Positions 52,847 to 62,380 of a DNA stretch of 64,000 nt are shown one piece after another. Both the position numbers and the translations under genes were made by a program. The notes beneath the pieces are model-generated. The model did no database searches. It worked only from the letters and a program-made list of their open reading frames with translations, and had not been told where the DNA came from. The stretch comes from Paenibacillus pabuli (GTDB lineage: Bacteria > Bacillota > Bacilli > Paenibacillales > Paenibacillaceae), in the NCBI RefSeq assembly GCF_023101145.1, contig NZ_CP073714.1, forward strand, positions 7,068,001 to 7,132,000, in the 5' to 3' direction. Position 1 is the first letter of the stretch. Every line of letters starts with the position of its first letter.

Positions 52847-54727
52847 TCAGATCGCCTGTGGCTGCTGCTCCGAGAACTGACTGTTGTAAAGATCAGCATA
52901 GAATCCCTGTTTCGCCATCAGTTCCTCATGATTGCCCTGCTCAATGACGTTACCATGATCCATAACAAGAATCAGGTCGGCTCCGCGAATAGTGGACAAT
53001 CTGTGGGCAATGACAAAGCTGGTGCGATCCTTCATCAGATCATTCATTGCTTTCTGGATGAACACTTCGGTCCGCGTATCGACACTGCTCGTTGCCTCAT
53101 CCAGAATCAGAATGGCCGGATTCGCCAGAATCGCTCTTGCAATCGTCAGCAATTGTTTCTGACCCTGGGAAATGTTCGACGCTTCTTCATTCAGCACCGT
53201 GTCATATCCATCAGGTAAGGTACGAATGAAGTGGTCAGCATGTGCCGCATCAGCCGCCTTAATGACTTCCTCTTCTGTTGCCCCTTCTCGGCCATAGGCG
53301 ATGTTGTCACGGATCGTTCCGTTGAACAGCCATGTGTCCTGAAGCACCATCCCAAACAGGCTGCGCAGCTTGCCGCGTTCCATGTCCACGATATTCACGC
53401 CATCAATCGTAATTTGTCCGTCCTGAATTTCGTAGAAACGCATCAGCAGGTTGATCAGCGTTGTTTTCCCCGCTCCAGTCGGTCCGACAATGGCTACCGT
53501 CTGTCCCGGTTTTACATCAATATTCATATTTTGAATGAGCAGCTCATCTGCTTTATATCCAAAATTCACACCTTGAAATGCAACGGCACCCTGTGGCTGC
53601 TGCAATTGTACTGGTTTCGAAGACTCCGGAACCTCTTCCTCTTCATCCAGCAATTCAAATACCCGTTCCGCCGAAGCGATGGTGGACTGAATGATATTTG
53701 AGATGTTTGCAATCTGGTTAATCGGCTGCGTGAATTGACGAGAGTACTGTGTGAATGCAAGGATATCCCCGATGGAGATGGCACCACGCGTAACAAAGAT
53801 CCCGCCGACCACACAGATCAGCACATAACCAAGGTTACCAACAAAGCTCATTAGCGGCATGATAATCCCCGAGATAAACTGGGCTTTCCAACCGGATTCA
53901 TACAGTTCTTCATTAACCTTCTCGAATTGCTGTACCGACTGTTCTTCCCGGCCAAAAGCTTTCACCACTTTATGGCCCGTATACATTTCTTCGACATGTC
54001 CATTCAATTCGCCAAGAGATTTCTGCTGGCCTGCAAAGTGTTTTTGCGAGCGGGATGCCACCAGCATCACAACTACTACACTCAATGGCAATGTCAAAAT
54101 AGTAATGAGAGTCATCCATGGACTAATGGTCAGCATCATGATGATTACACCAACTATGGTCACCACAGACGTAATGAACTGCGCCAAACTTTGCTGGAGC
54201 GTGTTACTGATGTTGTCCACATCGTTTGTTGCCCGACTTAATGTTTCCCCGTGGGTACGGGAGTCGAAATATTTCAGCGGCAGACGCCCCACCTTGGCAC
54301 TGATTTGCTCACGCATGTCATACACAACTCGCTGAGCGACACCAGCCATCAGGTATTGCTGAATGTACATGAAGGCCGCACTAAACAGATAGAGCCCCAC
54401 AAGCAGATACAAGACTTTCATCAAGGCAGGAAAATCAACACCGGCACCCTGCACACCCTGGAGGATGGCAATAGCACCTTTGCTTAGAATATCTGTTCCT
54501 TCTGCCATAACCTTCGGACTGATGATACTGAATACGGTACTTAAAATTGCGGCGACCAGCACACCCAGCAAACGATAGCTGTGGGGCTGAAGATAACGGA
54601 TCAGGCGCCGCAGGGTACCTTTGAAATCCTTTGCTTTCTCCACGGGAGGCCGCATGCCCATTCCGCCTCCCGGATGACCCGGCCCTCCAGGGGGACGAGG
54701 CGACTTGCGTTCAGTACGTTCACTCAT
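52847..54727 (-). CDS. Heterodimeric ABC exporter, catalytic-site subunit
   Basis: This is a 626-residue half-transporter: six membrane helices (~50-330), then a nucleotide-binding domain. Walker A is GPTGAGKTT, the signature is NISQGQKQLLTIARAI, and Walker B ends in the catalytic Glu (ILILDEATSSVD). A Gly/Pro-rich N-terminal tail (PRPPGGPGHPGGGMGM) is unusual. It overlaps the upstream partner gene by four bases. Together they resemble BmrC/BmrD or YheI/YheH multidrug exporters. Confidence 0.92.
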   Translation of the reverse strand: MSERTERKSPRPPGGPGHPGGGMGMRPPVEKAKDFKGTLRRLIRYLQPHSYRLLGVLVAAILSTVFSIISPKVMAEGTDILSKGAIAILQGVQGAGVDFPALMKVLYLLVGLYLFSAAFMYIQQYLMAGVAQRVVYDMREQISAKVGRLPLKYFDSRTHGETLSRATNDVDNISNTLQQSLAQFITSVVTIVGVIIMMLTISPWMTLITILTLPLSVVVVMLVASRSQKHFAGQQKSLGELNGHVEEMYTGHKVVKAFGREEQSVQQFEKVNEELYESGWKAQFISGIIMPLMSFVGNLGYVLICVVGGIFVTRGAISIGDILAFTQYSRQFTQPINQIANISNIIQSTIASAERVFELLDEEEEVPESSKPVQLQQPQGAVAFQGVNFGYKADELLIQNMNIDVKPGQTVAIVGPTGAGKTTLINLLMRFYEIQDGQITIDGVNIVDMERGKLRSLFGMVLQDTWLFNGTIRDNIAYGREGATEEEVIKAADAAHADHFIRTLPDGYDTVLNEEASNISQGQKQLLTIARAILANPAILILDEATSSVDTRTEVFIQKAMNDLMKDRTSFVIAHRLSTIRGADLILVMDHGNVIEQGNHEELMAKQGFYADLYNSQFSEQQPQAI

Positions 54728-56451
54728 GCGATCTCCTCCTCTGTCAGCTGGGAGGATACAATCTCGCGATACACTTCATTGTGCTCCAGCAGCTCTTTAT
54801 GTGTTCCCGAACCAACAATTCGTCCCTCATCCATAACCAGAATACGATCCGCATCCATAACCGTACTTACGCGCTGAGCCACAATTAGAACTGCTGCTTC
54901 AGTCGTTTCGGACTTCAGGGCAGCACGAAGTTTGGCGTCGGTTTTGAAATCAAGAGCCGAGAAGCTGTCATCAAAAATGTATACTTCCGGACGGCGAACC
55001 AGTGCGCGTGCAATGGACAAACGCTGCTTCTGTCCACCGGACACGTTGTTACCCCCCTGCGCAATGACGCTGTCGTAACCGTCTTTCATCTCCGTAATGA
55101 AGTTCTCTGCCTGAGCGGTTTGAGCGGCTCGAACAATCTCCTCCATCGTGGCGTCATCCTTACCGTGGCGGATATTCTCCGCAATCGTCCCGGTGAAAAG
55201 CACCGCTTTTTGTGGTACAAATCCAATTTTGGCCCGCAGATCTTCCTGCCGCAGCTCACGGACATCTGTCCCATTTACTCGAACACTGCCCTCCGTTACA
55301 TCATAGAAACGTGGAATGAGACTGAGCAATGTGGATTTCCCGGAGCCCGTACCCCCAATAATGGCTGTGGTTTCACCTGGGCGTGCCGTAAAGGAAATAC
55401 CTGACAACGCAGCATTCTCTGCACCCGGATAACGGAATGTCACATTATCGAATTCAATCATTCCTTGCAATGCACTCATGCTGCGAGGCTGATTAGGGTT
55501 GCTCAGATCCGGCTGCATATCCAATACTTCGTTGATCCGTTCTGTCGAAGCCGAAGCTCTTGGAATCATGACAAAGATAATGGACACCATAATGAGAGAA
55601 AACATGATTTGCATTGCATACTGAATAAAGGCGATCAATGAACCAATGTCCATATTTCCACTGTCAATACGCTGTCCACCGAAATAAAGGATCGCAATCA
55701 TCGAAAAGTTCATAACCAGCATCATGACTGGCATCAACGTAGCCATGAGCACATTCACTTTAATGGAAACGTCTCGCAGATCCGTATTGGCTCCGTTAAA
55801 GCGAATACGCTCATGTTCCCCGCGATTAAAGGAACGAACCACGCGAATCCCTGTTAATTGTTCACGCAGAACAAGGTTGAGACGATCGAGTTTTTTCTGA
55901 ATTTGTTTGAACAAAGGTAGACCCTTCGCACCAATTAATGCAATGGCTCCCGCCAGCACAGGCAGGACAACCAGGAAAATGGTCGATAATTTGGCATCCT
56001 GGGATACAGCCATGAAGATACCCCCGATACACATCATCGGTGCCATAACCATCATGCGCAGCATCATCGTTAATACGTTCTGAACCTGCGTAATATCGTT
56101 TGTCGTACGGGTAATCAGTGAAGCTGTACCCAATTTATCAAATTCCTGCAGCGAAAAGTTCTCTACATGGCGGAACACTCTGCTGCGCAGCTGCTTGGCA
56201 AATCCACCTGCCGTGCGGGAAGAAAGATAACTGGCTGTCACGGAACAAGCCGTCCCCGCAACAGCAATCACCAGCATCCAGCCGCCAATCTGCCAGATGT
56301 ATGGTACATCGCCTTTGACGATACCATGATTGACGATGTCCGCCATCAAGGTTGGCAGGTACAATTCAGCGAGCGATTGCAGCAAGACCAAGCCTAAAAT
56401 GAAAAAAATGGGGACTCGGTAAGGCTTAAGCATGCGAAACAATTTCATCAT
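54724..56451 (-). CDS. Heterodimeric ABC exporter, degenerate-site subunit
   Basis: This is a 575-residue half-transporter. Walker A is GGTGSGKST and the signature is NVSGGQKQRLSIARAL. Walker B is VYIFDDSFSALD: the position after the Walker B aspartate is Asp instead of the usual catalytic Glu. Heterodimeric exporters typically have one such inactive site, so this and the downstream 626-residue protein form one pump. Its ATG overlaps the MarR stop by four bases. Substrates are probably drugs or other amphipathic compounds. Confidence 0.92.
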   Translation of the reverse strand: MMKLFRMLKPYRVPIFFILGLVLLQSLAELYLPTLMADIVNHGIVKGDVPYIWQIGGWMLVIAVAGTACSVTASYLSSRTAGGFAKQLRSRVFRHVENFSLQEFDKLGTASLITRTTNDITQVQNVLTMMLRMMVMAPMMCIGGIFMAVSQDAKLSTIFLVVLPVLAGAIALIGAKGLPLFKQIQKKLDRLNLVLREQLTGIRVVRSFNRGEHERIRFNGANTDLRDVSIKVNVLMATLMPVMMLVMNFSMIAILYFGGQRIDSGNMDIGSLIAFIQYAMQIMFSLIMVSIIFVMIPRASASTERINEVLDMQPDLSNPNQPRSMSALQGMIEFDNVTFRYPGAENAALSGISFTARPGETTAIIGGTGSGKSTLLSLIPRFYDVTEGSVRVNGTDVRELRQEDLRAKIGFVPQKAVLFTGTIAENIRHGKDDATMEEIVRAAQTAQAENFITEMKDGYDSVIAQGGNNVSGGQKQRLSIARALVRRPEVYIFDDSFSALDFKTDAKLRAALKSETTEAAVLIVAQRVSTVMDADRILVMDEGRIVGSGTHKELLEHNEVYREIVSSQLTEEEIA

Positions 56452-56990
56452 GGCTTATCATCTCCTTGTGTAGGTGCTTCGGACTGCTGGGGAACCCGCG
56501 TATCAAAAAAGGTATACACTCTGGTCAACAATTCGGCTAATTGAAGACTGTCATCCTCACCCAGATGTTTAACGAGCTTATTAAAAATCTCCATACGTTC
56601 CTGATGAGCTGCCCGAATAATTTCACGGCCTGCGTCAGTAATGGTGATGCGAACTGCGCGCCGATCCTCCGGGTCCATAGTTCGTTCAACCAGCCCTTCG
56701 TCTTCAAGCCCCCGAATGACAGGGGTAATCGTCGGTGATTTCACACGCAGCAAAGCACTGATCTCTGACACTTTCAGTCCAGGATGATTTGAATGTATCG
56801 TATCATTGAAATTGGGGGGATTATCCTGCCAATTCAGTCGTTCTCCCGGATGCATGCCGTGCAGCAAACAACCCAGTACCATAATTTCATTGTGATTACG
56901 CCCATGTGGTTTATGCTGCCTCCATTTGCCTTTATTAAACTGCATGATGGAATACAAAAGCTTCTGCGCAACCGGATCTATGCCAGTCAT
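56448..56990 (-). CDS. MarR-family regulator of the ABC exporter
   Basis: This is a 180-residue winged-helix regulator. The DNA-binding helix is VSEISALLRVKSPTITPVIRG, and the wing is ERTMDPEDRRAVRITITDAG. An insertion of about 25 residues (HGMHPGERLNWQDNPPNFND) before the HTH is longer than usual. ATG at 56990 follows AGGGAGGG. It heads the three-gene operon, each gene overlapping the next by four bases, so it should control its own exporter. Confidence 0.9.
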   Translation of the reverse strand: MTGIDPVAQKLLYSIMQFNKGKWRQHKPHGRNHNEIMVLGCLLHGMHPGERLNWQDNPPNFNDTIHSNHPGLKVSEISALLRVKSPTITPVIRGLEDEGLVERTMDPEDRRAVRITITDAGREIIRAAHQERMEIFNKLVKHLGEDDSLQLAELLTRVYTFFDTRVPQQSEAPTQGDDKP

Positions 56991-57050
56991 TGATTGTCCC
57001 TCCCTTACCTTCATTATCATTTCCTAATAACGCAACACCATAGGACATCT

Positions 57051-57091
57051 ATTAAATAGTATTGCAATTAAATAGCCAATCAATTAATTAG
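57051..57091. promoter_or_regulatory. Three 16-bp-spaced repeats upstream of the MarR operon
   Basis: ATTAAATAG at 57051 and 57067 and ATTAATTAG at 57083 recur at an exact 16-bp interval, 60-100 bp upstream of the MarR start codon. They are candidate autoregulatory sites. Confidence 0.45.
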
Positions 57092-57142
57092 GTGTACTAA
57101 GTATATTCCTGCAAAAGTTGAAAGTCAATTCGTAATTTCACA

Positions 57143-57172
57143 GAAAAAAAACCGTGACTCGATAGCCACGGT
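57143..57172 (-). terminator. Terminator-like hairpin between MarR promoter and uxaC
   Basis: On the minus strand ACCGTGGC and GTCACGGT pair and are followed by eight T residues, just after the uxaC stop. Confidence 0.8.
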
Positions 57173-57200
57173 TTCCGTTTTCTTTGAACAGAATATTCAA

Positions 57201-58643
57201 TCAGGACTGCGAAGCAGAGACAGTTTTCAACGCTGACGCAAAAGGGAAATACTCCTTCGCATTGTTGTAGGCAATGCCCTGTACGATCTGTCCAAGCAGT
57301 TCCATATCATGCGGTACCTCGCCCTGTTCCGCCCATTCACCGATGAGGTTGCAGACCAGACGGCGGAAATACTCATGTCTTGTGTACGAGAGGAAACTGC
57401 GGGAATCGGTCAGCATGCCGACAAAGCGGCTGATTAGACCCACATTCGCCAGCGCCTTCATTTGAGCAAGCATACCGTCCTTCGTATCATTAAACCACCA
57501 GGCTGCCCCAAGCTGAATCTTGCCTGGAATGCCCCCGCCCTGGAAACTACCGATAATCGCTGCAAGCACCTCATTGTCCCGAGGATTTAGGGAATACAGG
57601 ATTGTTTTCGGTAACGCCTGCTCCTGATCAAGTGCATCCAGCAGGCCGATGACTGCTGAAGAAAGTGGCGTATCATTCACTGCATCATATCCGGTATCCG
57701 GGCCAAGCTGTGCGAACATCCGACTGTTATTGTTGCGGGCAGCATTAATATGGAACTGCATCACCCAGCCCCGATCTGCGTACAGTTTGCCGAGGAAAGT
57801 CAACGTTACCGTCTTGTACTTGTCCTCTTCCTCACGACTGACCTTCTGCCCAGCGAGAGCTTTGGCAAATATAGCTGCTGCTTCCTCCCGTGTAGCTACT
57901 CCGAAAGGTACATAATCGAGTGCATGGTCAGACACCCGGCCTCCAACGGAGTGGAAGAACTCTACCCGTGATTCAAGTGCAGCAAGGAATGAATCATAAT
58001 CGGAAATCGCCGTGTCAGATGCCTGTGATAGCTTGCCCACCCATTCCGGGAATATATCGCGGTTCAGTTCCAGCCCTTTATCCGGACGGAATGAAGGCAG
58101 TACAGCAGTATCGAATCCTTCAATTTCCTGAATCTTCAGGTGATATTCCAGGGAGTCACATGGATCATCCGTTGTGCATACCACGGTGACATTGGATTTG
58201 GTAATGAGATCACGTGCACCGAATCCGTCACTGTTCAGCTTTGCATTTACTTTTTCCCAGATCGCCGGGGCGCTTTTCTCATTCAACACTTCATAGACAC
58301 CGAAATAACGCTGTAATTCCAGATGAGACCACGCGTACAGCGGGTTACCAATCATCATTGGTACGGTTTTGGCATACGCCAGAAAACGATCGTAATCCGT
58401 TACGCCTTCTCCACCCGTAATGTACTGCTCCTCAATTCCGTTTGCGCGCATCAGCCGCCATTTGTAGTGATCACCGTATAACCAGGCCTCTGTAATATTG
58501 CCAAAGGTTTTATTTTCGTAGATTTCCTGTGGACTGAGATGGCAATGATAGTCAATAATCGGCATGTCTTTCGCATAATCTTCATATAACTTGATTGCCG
58601 TTTCATTATGCAGTAAAAATTGTTCATCCAGAAAAGATTTCAT
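57201..58643 (-). CDS. uxaC: Glucuronate isomerase
   Basis: This 480-residue enzyme converts glucuronate to fructuronate (or galacturonate to tagaturonate), the first step of hexuronate breakdown. The metal-binding motif is MPIIDYHCHLSPQEIYEN. Other family blocks are AWLYGDHYKWRLMRANG, TTDDPCDSLEYH and LPSFRPDKGLE. Length fits the family. AAGGGAG precedes the ATG. It stands alone here, so the rest of the pathway must be elsewhere. A CcpA-like site lies ~100 bp upstream. Confidence 0.94.
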   Translation of the reverse strand: MKSFLDEQFLLHNETAIKLYEDYAKDMPIIDYHCHLSPQEIYENKTFGNITEAWLYGDHYKWRLMRANGIEEQYITGGEGVTDYDRFLAYAKTVPMMIGNPLYAWSHLELQRYFGVYEVLNEKSAPAIWEKVNAKLNSDGFGARDLITKSNVTVVCTTDDPCDSLEYHLKIQEIEGFDTAVLPSFRPDKGLELNRDIFPEWVGKLSQASDTAISDYDSFLAALESRVEFFHSVGGRVSDHALDYVPFGVATREEAAAIFAKALAGQKVSREEEDKYKTVTLTFLGKLYADRGWVMQFHINAARNNNSRMFAQLGPDTGYDAVNDTPLSSAVIGLLDALDQEQALPKTILYSLNPRDNEVLAAIIGSFQGGGIPGKIQLGAAWWFNDTKDGMLAQMKALANVGLISRFVGMLTDSRSFLSYTRHEYFRRLVCNLIGEWAEQGEVPHDMELLGQIVQGIAYNNAKEYFPFASALKTVSASQS

Positions 58644-58739
58644 TCGCTTCGCACGCTCCCTTTAGGTGAGTTTACGTTCATATGGGTTCACTTCCCAATC
58701 TTTACGCTACACTGTTTGCCCACAAAGTTCAATATAAAA

Positions 58740-58753
58740 TGATAGCGTTATCA
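58740..58753. promoter_or_regulatory. cre-like palindrome upstream of uxaC
   Basis: TGATAGCGTTATCA has a central CG and matches the CcpA consensus TGWAANCGNTNWCA at all but one position. It could serve uxaC (carbon catabolite control) or a uronate LacI-type regulator. Confidence 0.5.
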
Positions 58754-58848
58754 CAAAAGGTTGATTTAGGCATATATCTTGGAACAAGGTATACTGTTTT
58801 TAATGGCAATGATACTGATTTGAAGATCATGAGAAGGAGATGTATTCA

Positions 58849-59595
58849 ATGAAAATTACATTTCTCGGTACAGGAGACATGTTCAGCGTGGAGCAACATC
58901 ACAACAGTATGCTGGCCGAATTCGGAGATACACATCTGGTAATTGATTTTCCAGAGTCGAACGCAAAAGCATTAAAAGAATACGGATTTCCCATGACAGA
59001 TATTCACAATGTGTTTATTACCCATCTGCATGAAGATCATATTAACGGAGTACAAATGCTTGGATATTATGCACAGATTGTGGGCGACCGCAAGCCAACC
59101 CTGTATATCCATGAAGAACTGGTTGATCCGTTATGGAATATTTTATCCCCTGGTATGCGTTATACAACCGATGGGGAGCGCACGATGAGCGACTATTACC
59201 ATATCGTACCTTTACCGGATGGAGGCACATTTGAACTGGGGGGCGTGACGTTTGAGACTTTCCGAACACAGCACGTGCCGGGCATGGTCAGCAATGGTCT
59301 TCTTGCAAAGCGTTATTTCTACTATAGCGCGGACAGCACGCTGGATCAGGAACGGGTCGAGCAGGCCGCTGCAGACGTACAGCTCATTTTCCACGAATGT
59401 CATATGCATGATCTGGTCATCAAATCACATACCTCACTGAAGGATCTGCAACAGCTTCCTGCCGAAATAAGACAGAAAACTGTGCTAATGCACTATCATG
59501 ATGAATATGCCAATGCGGACAAGCGTACACAGTTCAACCAAGAGCATGATCTAAGAATGGTAGGTACGCTGGAGTCATTTGAACTGGAAGTGTAG
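58849..59595 (+). CDS. MBL-fold metal-dependent hydrolase (RNase Z-like)
   Basis: This is a 248-residue metallo-beta-lactamase-fold protein. The metal site HxHxDH reads FITHLHEDHING; later ligands are RTQHVPG, YYSADSTL and MHYHDEY. Similar proteins act as phosphodiesterases, but no tRNA exosite is evident and the substrate is unknown. I use the ATG at 58849 (MKITFLGTGDMF), which is nine bases from AAGGAG; one codon triplet set earlier another ATG is too close. It is followed by a terminator. Confidence 0.85.
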   Translation: MKITFLGTGDMFSVEQHHNSMLAEFGDTHLVIDFPESNAKALKEYGFPMTDIHNVFITHLHEDHINGVQMLGYYAQIVGDRKPTLYIHEELVDPLWNILSPGMRYTTDGERTMSDYYHIVPLPDGGTFELGGVTFETFRTQHVPGMVSNGLLAKRYFYYSADSTLDQERVEQAAADVQLIFHECHMHDLVIKSHTSLKDLQQLPAEIRQKTVLMHYHDEYANADKRTQFNQEHDLRMVGTLESFELEV

Positions 59596-59629
59596 TACGC
59601 AACTCGAACTATATGTATCACCAAAATAA

Positions 59630-59684
59630 AGAGGCAGCATCCATTCAGGTTCCTTGAAGGAGCTTTTCGGGTGCTGTCTTTCTA
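59630..59684. terminator. Bidirectional terminator between MBL gene and lipoprotein gene
   Basis: AGGCAGCATCC pairs with GGGTGCTGTCT, with an inner CCTTGAAGG stem. T-rich tails lie on both strands. It overlaps the stop of the minus-strand gene. Confidence 0.75.
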
Positions 59685-60296
59685 TTCATCATCATTCCAT
59701 AATTTCATATATTCAATGGTTTCAGGAGATGGCTCAGCTTTCATATGAACGTAATCTTCCGTTCGCTGATCATATGGTCCGTAAGAAATTTTGATATACA
59801 TATCCTGATAAGTATTAATGATATTGCTATGAATCTCCGCTTTTGGCTTCAAAATATAATCTCTGAGTAAACTTAATCCTAACGGTTCTTTTCCAGGACC
59901 CATGGTCGTCTCGTGCGTATTTCCCACATTGGAGTTAAAAAGCTCTATAGCGTTAATGCTATTCATCAAGGATGGATCAAGTGTAAAAGACTGTATCACA
60001 TTGACCATCGGTACCTGGGCCTCTTTAACTGAAATCTCATATACAATTCGGTCCAGATCAGATTCATGACTAACTCTAACAGTAGCAGTCAAGCTATAAT
60101 TATCTGGCAATCGCTCCTGAAAGGAATCCGGATTTTTCTGCAAACGCTGGGTCAGATCCCTGCGCTCAGTATTCAGCGTATAATCATCCGTTCGCTTCGG
60201 TTCCCCCCTTGGTCCTTTGTTTGCCCCCAAACTGCAAGCCCCCAGACAAACCGCCATGACAAGCAGCCATAACCCCAATTGTACTAATCTCCTCAC
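59682..60296 (-). CDS. Hypothetical lipoprotein
   Basis: This is a 204-residue exported protein. The signal peptide (LVQLGLWLLVMAVCLGAC) ends in a lipobox LGAC. The mature part has a charged start (GPRGEPKRTDDYTLN) and mixed alpha/beta sequence with no family I recognise. GTG at 60296 follows GGGGGAAA; longer starts lack a ribosome site. It lies between a terminator and the amylase gene, with no obvious operon partner. Confidence 0.65.
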   Translation of the reverse strand: MRRLVQLGLWLLVMAVCLGACSLGANKGPRGEPKRTDDYTLNTERRDLTQRLQKNPDSFQERLPDNYSLTATVRVSHESDLDRIVYEISVKEAQVPMVNVIQSFTLDPSLMNSINAIELFNSNVGNTHETTMGPGKEPLGLSLLRDYILKPKAEIHSNIINTYQDMYIKISYGPYDQRTEDYVHMKAEPSPETIEYMKLWNDDE

Positions 60297-60416
60297 CCGA
60301 TTTCCCCCTCGGTATGATCTATCAAAAATAATCACGAATCGATTTTAATAGTAATCATTATGTTGGTTTATTATTCCATATAAGGATAACACGAACAAAC
60401 TCACTCCACCTAATAT

Positions 60417-60462
60417 AAAAAAAACCACCTGCTGGCAGATAGATCGCCAGTCCAGATGGTTT
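60417..60462 (-). terminator. Terminator of the alpha-amylase gene
   Basis: On the minus strand ACCATCTGGACTGGC pairs with GCCAGCAGGTGGT and is followed by eight T residues. Confidence 0.85.
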
Positions 60463-60498
60463 AACAAGATATATGAAGTTACACTGACCCTCAACGTA

Positions 60499-61977
60499 TT
60501 ATTGAGCAGCAGAATCCTCACCCTGATCCGGAAGAGCCCATACGGAGACGCCTCCGCCACATACATGAAAGGTGGCCCATCCGTCTTTCCCAATGGTAAT
60601 GCTGTCTTCACAACTGTGTGTCAGATCGGTCCAGACTTCGCCAGCACGGTGTTCGCCAACAAACATCCTTTTCTCACCATCATCACCATTCGAGATAACT
60701 ACTGCACAACCGGAGCCTTCGATTTCGTCCACCCCACGGCGTACCCATCCAATCGTGTTCGCGTGGTCGAAGTAATCTTCCTGCTCTCCATAGGCCTTGT
60801 CGTAACGCGCTAACATCAGAATATCCAGAATCTCTTTCTTGCCCTCGACAGGTTCGGGCCCACCAATGCCGTAATAATCCCCGTAAAAAACAACCGGGTA
60901 ACCGTCACGACGCAGCAGCGTTAGTGCATATGCGCTCGGCTTGAACCAATCGCCCACCCAGGATTCCAGTGCCTCATGCGGCTGGGAATCATGGTTGTCG
61001 ACAAACGTTACGGCATGTGTTGGATGTGTCTGAACAAGGGTATCATCGAAAATTTTGGAAAGATCGAAATCCCGGCCAGCGAGTGAGGCTTCATGAAGCT
61101 TATAATGCAGGGACACATCGAACAGGTCAATCTGATAATCCACCGTATCCAGAAATTCACGGCAAGCATCCAGATTGGAGTTCCAGAACTCGCCCACAAT
61201 GTAGAAATCCTGCCCGCGTTTGCGAATCATCTCGGCAGCGAATTCCTTGATGAATTCGTGGTTGATATGCTTGATCGCATCCAGTCGAAAACCGCTGCAT
61301 TGCAGCGTATCGATGAGCCATTTTCCCCATTGGAGCATTTCCTTCCGGACATCCGGGTGATTGTAATCAATATTGGCGAACATCAGGTAGTCATAGTTGC
61401 CGAACTCATCGTCGACATTCTGATTCCAGTTTTTGTTCTCCCCTGCAATGCGGAACACACCGCTTCGTTCTCCCTTGGCATCATAGTCGGTGCCATTGAA
61501 GTGTTCAGCGTTCCATTTGAAAGAGGAGTATTGATCCCCTCGGCCCGGAAATGTGAATTTGGTCCATCCCTCAATCTCAAACGGTTTGGAGATTTCCTTC
61601 AATCGGTCATTAGGATCGACCTCAATCACCTTGAAGACTTCCGTCTCATCCGCACCCGCCTTATGGTTCATCACCAGATCTACATAGACGCCAATGCCAT
61701 TCTTCTGACACTCTGCGATGGCATCGATCAGTTCCTGCTTGGTGCCATATTTGGTGCGCACGCTGCCCTTCTGGTCAAATTCACCCAGATCATACAGGTC
61801 ATATACACCATAACCGGTATCCTCGGCAGATACGGCTTTGGTCACGGGAGGCACCCACACCGTATCTATTCCCTTGGATTTCAGTTCTGGCGCCATTTGG
61901 GCCAAGCGTTTCCAGTGTTTTCCGTCTGCGGCCAGGTGCCATTCAAAAAACTGCATCATCGTATGATTTCTCTTCAT
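60499..61977 (-). CDS. Cytoplasmic alpha-amylase (GH13 subfamily 5 type)
   Basis: This 492-residue enzyme hydrolyses alpha-1,4 glucans. Catalytic residues are in GFRLDAIKHINHEF (nucleophile Asp), FYIVGEFWNSNLD (acid/base Glu) and VTFVDNHDSQP (transition-state Asp). There is no signal peptide, so it works in the cytoplasm on imported maltodextrin or internal glycogen. AAGGAGGT precedes ATG at 61977. It is a single gene with its own terminator, and a copy of the hairpin repeat lies upstream. Confidence 0.92.
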   Translation of the reverse strand: MKRNHTMMQFFEWHLAADGKHWKRLAQMAPELKSKGIDTVWVPPVTKAVSAEDTGYGVYDLYDLGEFDQKGSVRTKYGTKQELIDAIAECQKNGIGVYVDLVMNHKAGADETEVFKVIEVDPNDRLKEISKPFEIEGWTKFTFPGRGDQYSSFKWNAEHFNGTDYDAKGERSGVFRIAGENKNWNQNVDDEFGNYDYLMFANIDYNHPDVRKEMLQWGKWLIDTLQCSGFRLDAIKHINHEFIKEFAAEMIRKRGQDFYIVGEFWNSNLDACREFLDTVDYQIDLFDVSLHYKLHEASLAGRDFDLSKIFDDTLVQTHPTHAVTFVDNHDSQPHEALESWVGDWFKPSAYALTLLRRDGYPVVFYGDYYGIGGPEPVEGKKEILDILMLARYDKAYGEQEDYFDHANTIGWVRRGVDEIEGSGCAVVISNGDDGEKRMFVGEHRAGEVWTDLTHSCEDSITIGKDGWATFHVCGGGVSVWALPDQGEDSAAQ

Positions 61978-62138
61978 TCCCAACCGACCTCCTTGATTGC
62001 TTTCGAAGCGGACCACGGCACGGATCTCTATCGTCCTTGTTTGTTCTTCGTATGCTATCCAAGTAATACCCTTTTCGGCCTATCCTTCAATCATACACAG
62101 CAAAGAAAGCTGAAAAAGTCTGCGATCGTTCTTTAGTT

Positions 62139-62366
62139 ATGAATTGAACTAAATAATATTTACACTTGCCACTCCGATGACAGAACAACCTTTCGATCGC
62201 TGTTATCCCCAGATTTTTTTGGATTCCCTTTTTCAAACGGGAAAATCCGGGGATAAAGGCGAGGTGTATGCTTCCGATGCAGCTTTCTTACAGAAAGCTT
62301 GTAGCTTCGCTTCTTCAGGTTATTTCTGCCCTCTCCGTTCCCGTGTAAATGTTTAGTTCAATTCAT
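62139..62366. repeat. Hairpin-forming intergenic repeat, copy C
   Basis: 228 bp. Ends are ATGAATTGAACTAAA and its near-perfect complement TTTAGTTCAATTCAT, continuing as ATTTACAC with GTGTAAAT. The inner stem is TTATCCCCAGATTTT with AAAATCCGGGGATAA (one mismatch). AGCTTTCTTACAGAAAGCT forms a further hairpin near 62281. It has the same length as copy D. Confidence 0.85.
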
Positions 62367-62380
62367 ATAAATATCATTAA

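Noticed and set aside
61093..62136. Long open frame antisense to the alpha-amylase gene
   Set aside because: The GH13 motifs on the other strand are unambiguous; the antisense translation has no domain or ribosome site.
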